Part shown: piece after piece, positions 35,247 through 43,501 of the stretch
Position numbering within the stretch: position 1 is the first letter of the stretch
Layout: each line of letters begins with the position of its first letter
Assembly (NCBI GenBank): GCA_050010535.1
Contig: JBEKKT010000002.1
Span: 1-64,000 of the forward strand
Direction of reading: 5' to 3'
DNA length: 64,000 bases
From: JAJRAG01 sp050010535
GTDB lineage: Archaea; Thermoplasmatota; Thermoplasmata; Methanomassiliicoccales; JACIVX01
The notes under the pieces: model-generated
Databases searched by the model: none
What the model saw: the letters and a program-made list of their open reading frames with translations, nothing else
Told to the model about the DNA's origin: nothing
Position numbers and translations under genes: made by a program

Positions 35247-35490
35247 CGCTCTCATCCCCAGAGTTCTGATCTTCGTCAGCCTCATCGCCTTCTTCTTCAG
35301 CATCTATCCCGGGCTCTTCCTCATCTTCCTGGCCAGATGACCAGCTCTCTGAATCATCGTACCCATCTACGAAGATGCGAATCGCATAATCAGCCAGCTG
35401 GTTGACCTTGGTCTGCTCAGCTCTTGCCACGCTCACGAGCCGCTCGAAAAGCGGATCCGGAATCGAGATTTTCTTTCCCGTGTGAATCAC
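35239..35490 (-). CDS. Ribbon-helix-helix-like protein with acidic tail
   Basis: 83 residues from GTG 35490. N-terminal GKKISIPDPLFERLVSVA with two helices resembles a ribbon-helix-helix DNA-binding domain; the last 35 residues are almost all Glu, Asp and Ser. First gene of the leftward operon and divergent from 35549, sharing a 58-base promoter. Probably a regulator of the switch between the two directions. Confidence 0.65.
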   Translation of the reverse strand: MIHTGKKISIPDPLFERLVSVARAEQTKVNQLADYAIRIFVDGYDDSESWSSGQEDEEEPGIDAEEEGDEADEDQNSGDESDE

Positions 35491-35548
35491 TCCGCAAAAC
35501 CCTACTAATAGCAAATAATATAATAGTTATTGCGAATATCTCCTGTTT
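35491..35548. promoter_or_regulatory. Shared divergent promoter of the element core
   Basis: Only 58 bases between divergent starts. AT-rich GCAAATAATATAAT with an imperfect inverted repeat (GCAAATAA / TTATTGC, about 35510-35532) could serve as TATA box for both directions and as an operator for the RHH protein. Confidence 0.5.
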
Positions 35549-36532
35549 ATGGCAACGAAACGGAATGGCAAACCATCTGGAACGGGCGGGGTAGTGACCG
35601 CACACATCAGACATTTGCTGAAATCGCCAACAGAACGGATGATACTGACATACATGGTTGCGGTATGGCGGATAATTGACTCAGACCCTCGCAAACATAT
35701 CCCTGTGACCTTGGCAGACCTAGTAGAGCTTGGGATTCCGTCGAGAAAGGAAGCAGGAAGGACTCTGAAGAAATCGGGATTATCGAGAATAATGCGTGAT
35801 CTAATTCAAGCTGGTTTAGTCAGGAAAGAGGGACGGGATTTCTTTGCTCCGACAAATGCCTTGCTGGACTATATTGCGATAGATGGTCTCCTTGAGCGAA
35901 TGGAAGACACTGATTTTGTTACAATAGATTCCGAGAGACATCTGATTATCTGGGGACACTTCAATAGGAGAAAGGATGCCGAGGACAAGATATCCAGGAG
36001 TGCGAATAAGCTCAGTACAACGATCAAGGACGAATCACTACGAGAGGCAGTACTGAGTTACGCAGAGGGCCTCAACAAGAACATAATCGAAAGCGAAGTC
36101 TTTAGCCCTGAAGAGAAGGCGTACATGCTAGGGGTGGCGGAAACACGCCTGGTGAGTGCATTGGAGCAGTCGAATATCTTCCCTGAAACTGCCAAGAGTC
36201 AGGGGAAGGTTGTAGGAATCTCGGGGAGCAAACTAAAGGAATTGGGGAAGTTCTCAGAACAGAAGCTCACGGAGTTGGAGCTGTATGAACTTGTTGAGAA
36301 GCTCACCAAGGATGGCGGGACAGATTTCATAGAGAACGGGCGGTTGAGAAGGAAGATAAGGACCGCACTCTCACTTGAGAGAAAACACCATCGCCTACGG
36401 ATTCCACCCAAAAGGATGCAGAGATTGATCAGGACTCTGAATCAAGTCTGTGCACCGCTCGATTCTCTTAGAATGATAAGGGTCGTTCTCCAATCCGTTC
36501 CGGTCTTCTATGAAAAAGGCAGAGATTGGTAA
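35549..36532 (+). CDS. Unknown protein with winged-helix-like N-terminus
   Basis: 327 residues. The first 110 (MILTYMVAVWRIIDSD, PVTLADLVELGIPSRKEAGRTL, SRIMRDLIQAGLVRKEGRDFF) look like a winged helix; the rest is helical with a basic C-terminus (RRKIRTALSLERKHHRLRIPPKRMQRLIRTL). No family recognised; a DNA-binding or replication role fits its place opposite the regulator operon. Confidence 0.6.
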   Translation: MATKRNGKPSGTGGVVTAHIRHLLKSPTERMILTYMVAVWRIIDSDPRKHIPVTLADLVELGIPSRKEAGRTLKKSGLSRIMRDLIQAGLVRKEGRDFFAPTNALLDYIAIDGLLERMEDTDFVTIDSERHLIIWGHFNRRKDAEDKISRSANKLSTTIKDESLREAVLSYAEGLNKNIIESEVFSPEEKAYMLGVAETRLVSALEQSNIFPETAKSQGKVVGISGSKLKELGKFSEQKLTELELYELVEKLTKDGGTDFIENGRLRRKIRTALSLERKHHRLRIPPKRMQRLIRTLNQVCAPLDSLRMIRVVLQSVPVFYEKGRDW

Positions 36533-36806
36533 GCATGTCGAAGATGCAGTTAGCAGTCAGCAAGTGTCCGATAATGAATCAGAAACGATTCCACGAGATC
36601 TAGAAGGAGGTTCGAGAGCCTTGAACGAGGATTGGTTTCTAAAGGCTTTCTGATCGATTTCAAAGCCCGAAAAAGTAAGTCCCGAGGGAACGCCTTCCTT
36701 CAAACGGTGCGAGAAGCACCTCGAGAGGGATCGTCAAGATTTCGAAAATGTTCCGTCAAAGGCAGCACTCAAGGAAGCTTGCCGTTCTGCAAAAGATTCT
36801 GCCTAA
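36510..36806 (+). pseudogene. Short frame interrupted by an in-frame TGA
   Basis: ATG 36510 reads 47 codons to a TGA at 36651-36653; the same frame then continues for 50 more charged, coding-like codons to TAA 36804. The start overlaps the end of the preceding gene. Either a small real gene ends at 36653, or a 98-residue gene has a nonsense mutation. No family recognised. Confidence 0.4.
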
Positions 36807-37346
36807 GAAATGCAGGGCCTGCATACGGCTCCGATTTTTCCGTGGTGTAGTCTGACTATGCTCAAAGAAAGCCAAAATGCAACGACGGAATAGCTACAGA
36901 CCTTAGTTTCTGCGTGGTCAACTAGAGAGTTCAAGATGCCTCGGACAATTCCAAGAGGCTTATCCTGATGCGAAGTCACTTATGTCGGGCAATCTCGAAA
37001 GTTCTCGGATTTGCGATATCGCCGCTCAGAGCTGTTTATGTTCTCACAATTCGTTGCCCACTCGGCAAGGAGCCCTTGGTCATTGACCCTAATGAGTCCA
37101 TTCACCAGGACATTCTGAACAAGCCCAAAGTGACCTGGGGAAGCACGGGCCGAGTAACACTCCCCTTATGGAGGGGTATGGGCCACTCCTCAGACATGAA
37201 AGGAAGCTCCATTAAATATCTGAGTCGACGGGGATTAGATAAATTAGGTTCTGACCCCAACACCACCTAAGCAAAGAAGGACGTTGGGGCGAATCAGAAC
37301 GACTATCATATGGGAGTCCGAGCACAATCCACTTAGTCGTGAACAA
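36807..37346 (+). other. 540-base region without convincing gene
   Basis: Lies between convergent genes. A 100-codon frame (36968-37270) shows no domain and is not convincing. A small hairpin, CCCC-TTATGGA-GGGG, is near 37161-37175, and ATTAAATATC near 37211 resembles a TATA box. A small RNA or decayed gene cannot be excluded. Confidence 0.35.
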
Positions 37347-38282
37347 TTATTCTACTCTAACCTGGGTGTCTCCCAACCCGCAATGCGCAATCAGCCTCGA
37401 GACGAGGCTAACGTTATTGCCTTCACTGGCATGAGTCTCGACCCACCACCCGTTGCTGAGTTTCATGGCCGCAAAGAAGTCCTTTCCACTGGGATGTCTT
37501 GGCGTCTTGCTAATAAGATAACGTTTCTTACCAGGCCCCCAGGGTATCATGCTCTCCTTCAGCCTGCCAGTCCTAATGAGTTCTTCAGCAACTATTACAG
37601 GAATCTCCTTGGAGTGGGTGTATCCGACTGTCTTACCCAAGAAGAAGAGACTCTTCTTTGGCCTGGGGAGTGGAGGAGGGGGCACGACTTCAGTGAAGAG
37701 GGGTTCAAACTCGAAGATGGATACGGGTCCAGATACGCCGTCTATAATATAGGTTCGGAATACCGATGAGACCGTCTCGAATTTCACCGTCTGCTCCACC
37801 TCGTTAAGTTCGGGGGTATACTCGTCTATTATGATGGAGAGGATAGGTTCATTCTCGACGACACTGGAAATGAAACGGTAGACCTCCTCTTTCACACCAT
37901 TCTTCTCGAATTTGTCCATGATCTGATGGGATGACTTGTATTCGTCATAGAAACTGTCGACGAGGGTCTTCCTCGATGAAATATCTCGCCAAGCCTGGCT
38001 GAACCGACTCACCTGTGAAATCACATGGTCATGAATGGAATGTGACGAAAGTTCAACCTCCACAATCACCCACTTCTTCCTGGATAGGAGAACGACAAAG
38101 CCATCTGGTATGCCTTTTGCGCCCTTCTGGCCACGGGGAACGCCTATTCTTCTCCCAGGAAAGAAGACCGCATCATTGCCGAATATTCCCTCGGCATTAA
38201 TCTCCACAAGATCCTGGAGCTCGCTTTCATCTTTGTACTGGTATGGGCTGTATCGCACTCCATCCTTCATTAGTACCGTCAA
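37347..38282 (-). CDS. PD-(D/E)XK-like nuclease, candidate defence effector
   Basis: 311 residues. The N-terminal 90 have a restriction-endonuclease-like pattern: acidic helix (ESELQDLVEINAEGIFG), D60 in GIPDGFVV, then E75 and E77 in WVIVEVELSS and a basic helix with Q. The usual K of the motif is absent, so activity is unproven. The C-terminal 100 residues (LIRTGRLKESMIPWG, AAMKLSNGWWVETHAS) form a second domain I cannot name. TTG at 38282 with AGGTGGGG upstream. The promoter is a near-copy of that of the HEPN-like gene. Confidence 0.6.
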   Translation of the reverse strand: MTVLMKDGVRYSPYQYKDESELQDLVEINAEGIFGNDAVFFPGRRIGVPRGQKGAKGIPDGFVVLLSRKKWVIVEVELSSHSIHDHVISQVSRFSQAWRDISSRKTLVDSFYDEYKSSHQIMDKFEKNGVKEEVYRFISSVVENEPILSIIIDEYTPELNEVEQTVKFETVSSVFRTYIIDGVSGPVSIFEFEPLFTEVVPPPPLPRPKKSLFFLGKTVGYTHSKEIPVIVAEELIRTGRLKESMIPWGPGKKRYLISKTPRHPSGKDFFAAMKLSNGWWVETHASEGNNVSLVSRLIAHCGLGDTQVRVE

Positions 38283-38317
38283 TGAACCCCACCTCTGACC
38301 TGCTGAGAATTAGTAGG

Positions 38318-38346
38318 TGCCTTTGCAGGATAATAGTTGTGCTTGA
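38318..38346 (-). promoter_or_regulatory. Twin promoter repeat, copy 1
   Basis: A 29-base sequence differing by one base from 39419-39447. On the minus strand it contains CTATTATC as a probable TATA box, 36 bases before the TTG of the nuclease gene. Confidence 0.6.
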
Positions 38347-38356
38347 AGATTGACCC

Positions 38357-38505
38357 AGACTCCACATGGATATGGAACTCTCTAGGATTCTTGAGATTCC
38401 TGAATACCAGGATACCGCAAATTACTCGATCTCTATGCGACTCTTGTCAGGAGTTTGAATCGCTTGGACATCCACAGAGTGAGGAGTGACAAGCTTGAGA
38501 GCCAT
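38357..38505. repeat. Truncated second copy of the type IIG gene 3' end
   Basis: 149 bases about 90% identical to 46781-46931, the last 45 codons plus the stop and 16 bases beyond of the restriction-methylase gene. Same plus-strand orientation. The copy has small shifts (AAATTACTCG versus AGATTAATCG) and no open frame of its own. It sits between the HEPN-like gene and the nuclease promoter. Confidence 0.85.
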
Positions 38506-38528
38506 TTCCCCTGCCTGAAAAGTGAACC

Positions 38529-39392
38529 CTACGGTAAGTATTTCCCCGCCATCTCTCCGATGCACATCAGGCACATAATGACTGTGAGAGAGTCCTTTTC
38601 AGTAAACTTGCTTGTGTCCCTGCCATGCAGGATAGGATGCCTGAAGTCCTTGCTATATATTTCGCCGCCATATTTCCGATTGAAAGCCTTGTGGCTCCTG
38701 TCGGAGAATCCCCAAATCTCCCCGGCTAGGGCAGCCGACGTCCATTGGACAGGTTTGCCCTTCTTGCCTAAGACTGGTTTACCACTCACCAATTTGACCC
38801 TGCTATTGTATAACGGATCAACGATTCCCTTTGCGACACCTATGTCCCAGACCAGACCCTCGGCTTGTGGGAGCAACACAGAGACTGATGAGACATAATC
38901 CCTGTTCTTATGATGCTCTAGTCCCTTGGTGAGGATATCAAGTCGATTCCGTGGAATTCTTGATTGACGGAACAACTTCTCTACGTCATTCAGCATGTCG
39001 AGTCTTCTAAATACGGCTTTGAGCTCGTCCCATGCAGCCTCAAGGTTTTCATCTGGTTTGTACCTGTCATAGCATGCAAAGAGGGCGGCTAGTGATAGCG
39101 GACCCATCCAATCAAATTCCTTAATAAACATCTCGAACTCAGGGTCATTCATCCTTTCAAATTCCTTAAGGAACCCAGGGCTGGCAATTCCTTTGAGGAT
39201 GCTCGATGCTAGGGAGAAGTCTGGCGGTTCGATATTAGTAAGTCCGAACTCTGGCGTTCTCAAATTCTGAGAGATCAATTGAATATGCTTCGTCATTTTC
39301 TGTATCTGCTTGACCAACGGATGGATGACCTTGTCAATATCGGACATCAGCAAGAATGCCCCGTCGTCTTCCTTCTCATTTGTTCTTTCCAA
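38529..39392 (-). CDS. HEPN-like protein, candidate RNase
   Basis: 287 residues, mostly helical. C-terminal FRHPILHGR (R251, H256) fits the R-x4-H motif of HEPN ribonucleases, followed by a helix (SLTVIMCLMCIGEMAG). The middle (LTKGLEHHKNRDYVSSVSVLLPQAEGLV) is like the hypothetical proteins with this HEPN type in defence loci. TTG start at 39392 after GGTGGTGATG. No antitoxin-like partner is adjacent except possibly the convergently placed genes. RNase activity is inference. Confidence 0.55.
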   Translation of the reverse strand: MERTNEKEDDGAFLLMSDIDKVIHPLVKQIQKMTKHIQLISQNLRTPEFGLTNIEPPDFSLASSILKGIASPGFLKEFERMNDPEFEMFIKEFDWMGPLSLAALFACYDRYKPDENLEAAWDELKAVFRRLDMLNDVEKLFRQSRIPRNRLDILTKGLEHHKNRDYVSSVSVLLPQAEGLVWDIGVAKGIVDPLYNSRVKLVSGKPVLGKKGKPVQWTSAALAGEIWGFSDRSHKAFNRKYGGEIYSKDFRHPILHGRDTSKFTEKDSLTVIMCLMCIGEMAGKYLP

Positions 39393-39418
39393 GCATCATC
39401 ACCACCACTAGTTGTGGA

Positions 39419-39447
39419 TGCCTTTGCACGATAATAGTTGTGCTTGA
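39419..39447 (-). promoter_or_regulatory. Twin promoter repeat, copy 2
   Basis: 29 bases, one mismatch from 38318-38346. Minus-strand CTATTATC is the likely TATA box; transcription would start about 10-15 bases before the TTG at 39392. Confidence 0.6.
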
Positions 39448-39623
39448 GGAGTTTGGCAACTCAAAAGCGAGGCGAGATTCTTTATTTTCAGGGACGTGCA
39501 AAGGATGTGACGCCATCATCGGGAGGAGCCGAAGACGTCATCGACCAAGACTTAGTTCGAATTGAGAGTCTGGGCATCTTTAATACAAGGGAAGCCAATA
39601 AAGCATACTTGTGGCCATATAAC

Positions 39624-39947
39624 ATGACGCCCTCGTCTCAGCCACAAACGCCTCACCAACAGGTGAGGTCATTCTGGATTCTGCGATTCTTCGTGAACCG
39701 ATATAATGAGGAGCCTAGAGAGAAGCCTGTCTTTGTCCATGATGTATGTCAATCGGTTCAGAGAATGATGGACGTCACTCTCCGTGATGATGACATAAAG
39801 GTATGTGTTACCTTTCTTGCGGATAAAGAATTACTCGAGACACACCCAGTTGGATACGGCGTTGCCTATCGTATAAGCGAAAAAGGCTTTGAGGAGTTTC
39901 AAAAAAGCAGAGGAATCCTATCTACGATCTTACTCTGGCCTCGCTAG
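39624..39947 (+). CDS. Winged-helix-like protein
   Basis: 107 residues from ATG 39624. VRSFWILRFFVNRYNEEPREKPVF is the first helix pair, then VTLRDDDIKVCVTFLADKELLETHPVGYGVAYRISEKGFEEFQKS is a recognition-helix and wing pattern ending in a typical IS-EKGFEEF. The frame opens at 39438, but that part lies over the promoter repeat. Overlaps the end of the membrane-nuclease gene by 18 bases. Probably a small regulator. Confidence 0.55.
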   Translation: MTPSSQPQTPHQQVRSFWILRFFVNRYNEEPREKPVFVHDVCQSVQRMMDVTLRDDDIKVCVTFLADKELLETHPVGYGVAYRISEKGFEEFQKSRGILSTILLWPR

Positions 39948-40730
39948 GTGGTGTCTAGCTTGCATCCATTCGATCTGATAACCACTCTGAGTTGTCTTGA
40001 TGAGTGTCGGAGCAATCCATCCCGACTCAAGACTCACCCAATGCTCCTCGTCAGCTACGTAGTTGAGTGCATCATCGGCAAAACCGACGTCCGAGATTAG
40101 TAGGACCTCAAAGAGGTTAGATCCTGCGTCTTTTACCAGTTTTGAGAGATTCTCCATGAACGTCCTTACATACTCGGCATTAACCATCTCCGTCTTGTTT
40201 CTGACCAGCTCAATCAGTACAAGAGAATCTCGCATGTTGATCACTGCATCAAACGTGTAAGTACCCTTCTTGCCCTTGATGCTGTGGTCGAAATCAACTA
40301 TCTCTGGGTTCTTGTTTACGGCTCGATCTATTGATGGAAAAATCCTCCGCAGTTTCCACACGACATCATCCAATAAGCTATCCTTTGAACGAGGCGAAAA
40401 CTCAAACACCGTGAGGAAGGCATATGATACATATCTTTCGTTCCAGTCTTTCAGAGCCTGAGCGGCCCGAATGATTCTTCTCCCAGAAAAAATGGCCAAT
40501 ACTATCATGACAATGAAAGTCAAGATGAAGATCTCGTAGAAGTAACTCCAATGCGATCCACCGAATGCGAGAAAAGCTGCATAGATGATTGCCAAACCAA
40601 CCATTATCATAACCCACCAGAGCGTGAATCTGAAAGTGTCGACCACATCGAACACTTTCTTGGCAAGTTCCAGGGCTTCGGTTTGATCTTGTTCCATTGA
40701 CTCAGTCGAAGTGGCGTTCTTTGGGTTCAT
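39930..40730 (-). CDS. Two-helix membrane protein with nuclease-like cytosolic domain
   Basis: 266 residues. Membrane helices at about 36-57 (LWWVMIMVGLAIIYAAFLAF) and 63-83 (YFYEIFILTFIVMIVLAIF). The rest is cytosolic and resembles a Mrr/PD-(D/E)XK core: D161 in YTFDAVINM, E174 in LVLIELVRNK with K179, then a helix. The E-x-K spacing is longer than standard, so catalysis is unproven. Membrane helices plus a degradative domain are common in anti-phage effectors. Confidence 0.55.
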   Translation of the reverse strand: MNPKNATSTESMEQDQTEALELAKKVFDVVDTFRFTLWWVMIMVGLAIIYAAFLAFGGSHWSYFYEIFILTFIVMIVLAIFSGRRIIRAAQALKDWNERYVSYAFLTVFEFSPRSKDSLLDDVVWKLRRIFPSIDRAVNKNPEIVDFDHSIKGKKGTYTFDAVINMRDSLVLIELVRNKTEMVNAEYVRTFMENLSKLVKDAGSNLFEVLLISDVGFADDALNYVADEEHWVSLESGWIAPTLIKTTQSGYQIEWMQARHHLARPE

Positions 40731-40931
40731 CCCACATCATCGAATCTTACGATACAGAATGTGGTATAAGGAGGCTGTTGGAACGCCGTTCAAACGCTTC
40801 GGATTATTAGTCGATATCTCTAGAATCGGATTCCAACCTGCATCTTCTATTACCCCCTCCATTCAAGAAAGGAAGGTGATAGAACGAAACACCAATCCGA
40901 CGTAACCAACACAAATCGAGGTCAAGAGAAT

Positions 40932-41123
40932 GTGAACGCCATCAAAGTTCTAGATGAAGGACAGAAGGACTTGCTCTGGACGGTTAGCGACAGAAGACCC
41001 GAGTCTTACTTTCTTGATGTGGATGGAGGGGGAAGGCTTGTCCTCATACTTGAGCAGGCAAAGTGTCTCGGCATCACCGTCCTGCCGAGGATACGTTGCC
41101 ATCCAATGAAGGGAAGTGCGTGA
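40932..41123 (+). CDS. Small protein heading the Cas4-like/HerA operon
   Basis: 63 residues from GTG 40932, GAGGTC upstream. LLWTVSDRRPESYFLDVDGGGRLVLILEQAK suggests an alpha/beta fold. Its TGA overlaps the GTG of the next gene (GTGA), so the two are translationally coupled. Function unknown. Confidence 0.6.
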   Translation: MNAIKVLDEGQKDLLWTVSDRRPESYFLDVDGGGRLVLILEQAKCLGITVLPRIRCHPMKGSA

Positions 41124-41905
41124 CCTTGTCATCACTAACCCCCAGGGCTATTGTCCCCGTTAGTGCCCTATGCACATATCTGGAAAACCGGGAAGAAGCA
41201 TACGATAGGTACGTACTTTGCAAAAGGCCGCTCCCTACATCCGCAATGATTCAGGGCGACCTAGAGCACATGTCCCGTTATTTTGCGACAGAAGATCTTC
41301 AAAAAACGTACTTCACGGCCAAGAATGAGGACGAGCTGAGGAACACCTATGCTATCATAAGCGATTCGGTTCAGCGAGCCATAGTGGAATGCGAGAGGAA
41401 ATACAGCTACCTCGGCTATGATATTGAGCCTATGAGTGGCGAAATCCTTAACCGCCTTCGAATCGAGGAAGACATCAGAGTTGTAGCTGCAACGAACCTG
41501 ATGCGGGATGGGGTCAGGGGATTGAATCTAGTGTGCCAATTGCTACCTCAACAGGTCGAGCTACCGCTTCGGTCGGAATCATACGGACTTGAGGGCAGAT
41601 TGGATGCACTATGCTTCACAGGGAGTGCCTACTTTCCAGTGGAGTATAAGACTGGGAGGGTGCCAGACGGAAAACCAAGGCTCTCCCACGAGCTACAATT
41701 GACCGCATATTGCATGCTGCTCGAAGAAAACCTTCAGACCGTCTGCCACTACGGAGAGATCTACTACACAAGATACTTCCGCAGGGTTCCCGTCTTCATA
41801 TCCGACAAGGCAAAAGACGAGGTCTTGGAGATTAGGGACAAATTCCTCACGACATGCACAGGTTCGTCTGAATTAGTCATTGGCATGGGGGGTTTCGAGA
41901 TATGA
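41120..41905 (+). CDS. Cas4/RecB-like PD-(D/E)XK nuclease
   Basis: 261 residues. The nuclease core is clear: LEGRLDALC (D162), YFPVEYKTGR (E175, K177) and the QxxxY-like HELQLTAYCMLLEE. It begins like Cas4 (VPVSALCTYLENREEAYDRYV) but the C-terminal cysteine cluster of true Cas4 is missing, so an iron-sulfur cluster is doubtful. The next gene starts in its stop codon (ATGA). Coupling to a HerA ATPase recalls HerA-NurA and HerA-based defence pairs. No CRISPR array or cas1/cas2 is present. Confidence 0.8.
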   Translation: MTLSSLTPRAIVPVSALCTYLENREEAYDRYVLCKRPLPTSAMIQGDLEHMSRYFATEDLQKTYFTAKNEDELRNTYAIISDSVQRAIVECERKYSYLGYDIEPMSGEILNRLRIEEDIRVVAATNLMRDGVRGLNLVCQLLPQQVELPLRSESYGLEGRLDALCFTGSAYFPVEYKTGRVPDGKPRLSHELQLTAYCMLLEENLQTVCHYGEIYYTRYFRRVPVFISDKAKDEVLEIRDKFLTTCTGSSELVIGMGGFEI

Positions 41906-41919
41906 TGGAGGGAGCAGAT

Positions 41920-43389
41920 ATGCCTTCAGCAACCCTCGGAAGAATTGTCCAAACTGAGCATGAGCCTTTGATTATAACTCCCAACATTAAGCGGCTCACT
42001 GCCTATGTTGCAGAGTCGCTGAAAGAAAGGGTCGGGGAGAGCTCGTTTCTTGTTGCCGAGGGAGAAGATGGCGGCCCCGTGCTACTGTGCCGTGTTAAGA
42101 GGATTGAAAGCTTTCCTAAAGCGTCGAGCATAATCTTCAGGGCCCAGTCCGAGTTCGTCACAAGGCTTGAGTTGGAGCCAATTGGACAGATAACCAGTCT
42201 TGGCATCAGCCCAATGCCAAATCATGATTTCCACAATTATAAACTAAGGTGGGCGAGTCCAGACGAATTAAGAGTCTGCTATGGGGTGCCCACAGAAGGT
42301 CTTCTCTGCGGAGACCTCATGGCTGACCAGGACACTCCAGTGATACCATACAGGGTCCCGAGTGAGCTGTTGTATCGCAGCCTCTTCATTTGCGGAGCGA
42401 AGGGGAGCGGCAAGACCACTTGCCTTCGGTCACTATTACCGAACTTCGTTTGTAAAGATAGCGGTAACATTTCCAACCCCTCCATCGTGATTTTGGACGT
42501 TGAGGGCGAATTTTCGCAACAATCAATCGTAAAGAGGTTTGTAGATGCTGGAGCTGAGACGAATCTTCGCATCATCTCAACAGACCCGGGCATGGCAACA
42601 TCGACTCTCAGTCTTCCTCAAGTGCACTATGAACACTTTGCATATTTCGCTCCTGACTTGCCATTGCCATCGCTTACCGCTCTCGAATCAATCTACAAAC
42701 AACTGCTGTTCTCATATCGGGAAAGGGGGATCGTTCGCCGTGCCGAGGACGTTCTAAAGGATATTCGGGAGGCCGCATGGCGTCAACCAGGCATACACAC
42801 CTCTCAAAGGGAGGCAATCGTGCGAGTAACTATGTCTGGTCTTTTTTCAATGTTCGACCAGGAGAACCTGCCACCTCTGCTTCCCGAAGATCTCGTCAAA
42901 CCTGGGAGAGTGTCGATTATTGACGTGAGCTCTCTGACGGACGACCAGCAAAGAGTTGTCGCACTGTATCTCTTGTCAACATTTGCGACCTACAAGACCA
43001 GGTCTCAAGACTCTACTGGGCTCCTGCTAGTGATGGACGAAGCTCAGAAGCTGTTCCCGCACAGGGGAGACCTCAAGAAAGACTATGCGCACAGACTCGC
43101 CAGATTTGTAAGTGGTATAGTCCACCGTGGGCGAAGAAGGAGATACGGTGTTGTCCTGGCAACGCAGTATCCTTCTGACGTTTCCAAAGAGGTTGTTGAG
43201 CTATGCGATACCAAAATCGTCTTCAAGATGAGTGGGCCAATAGATTGGCTCAAAATGACCCTCGGTGGTTCAGGATTCGCTCGTTCTGCATCTGAGTTGA
43301 GCGTGGGCGAAGCCTATGTTGTCTCAACAGGTCTGAACATCCAGCAACCCGCAAGAGTAAGGTTTCCTGCTGTGGAGACGAGCGAATGA
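41920..43389 (+). CDS. HerA/FtsK-type ATPase
   Basis: Hexameric DNA-translocase type. N-terminal LGRIV segment like the HAS barrel; Walker A CGAKGSGKTT at 159-167; Walker B LLLVMDEAQKLFP near 375; VLATQYPSDV as sensor/arginine region. 489 residues. ATG 41920 has an ideal GGAGGGAG 7 bases upstream; ATG 41902, overlapping the nuclease stop, is the alternative. It most likely works with the Cas4-like nuclease upstream. Confidence 0.88.
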   Translation: MPSATLGRIVQTEHEPLIITPNIKRLTAYVAESLKERVGESSFLVAEGEDGGPVLLCRVKRIESFPKASSIIFRAQSEFVTRLELEPIGQITSLGISPMPNHDFHNYKLRWASPDELRVCYGVPTEGLLCGDLMADQDTPVIPYRVPSELLYRSLFICGAKGSGKTTCLRSLLPNFVCKDSGNISNPSIVILDVEGEFSQQSIVKRFVDAGAETNLRIISTDPGMATSTLSLPQVHYEHFAYFAPDLPLPSLTALESIYKQLLFSYRERGIVRRAEDVLKDIREAAWRQPGIHTSQREAIVRVTMSGLFSMFDQENLPPLLPEDLVKPGRVSIIDVSSLTDDQQRVVALYLLSTFATYKTRSQDSTGLLLVMDEAQKLFPHRGDLKKDYAHRLARFVSGIVHRGRRRRYGVVLATQYPSDVSKEVVELCDTKIVFKMSGPIDWLKMTLGGSGFARSASELSVGEAYVVSTGLNIQQPARVRFPAVETSE

Positions 43390-43501
43390 CTGTTTCTATA
43401 GTGATTCCTAACCCGATGATCATATCTAGACAGGTTCAAATCTGCCACCCCGTAATGTATTGTGTCGATTGCCTAGTCTATTTGCCAGGAGGGATACGAC
43501 T

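Noticed and set aside
36651..36653. Selenocysteine codon at the in-frame TGA
   Set aside because: No selenoprotein context or plausible insertion element; nonsense mutation or simple stop is more likely.
36968..37270. 100-codon plus-strand frame
   Set aside because: No ribosome site, no recognisable domain and uneven codon use; listed only as part of a gene-poor region.
40711..40905. 64-codon plus-strand frame before the Cas4-like operon
   Set aside because: It overlaps the start of the membrane-nuclease gene antisense and has no ribosome site.
41120..41905. True CRISPR Cas4
   Set aside because: No CRISPR repeats, Cas1 or Cas2 in the window, and the C-terminal cysteines of Cas4 are missing.
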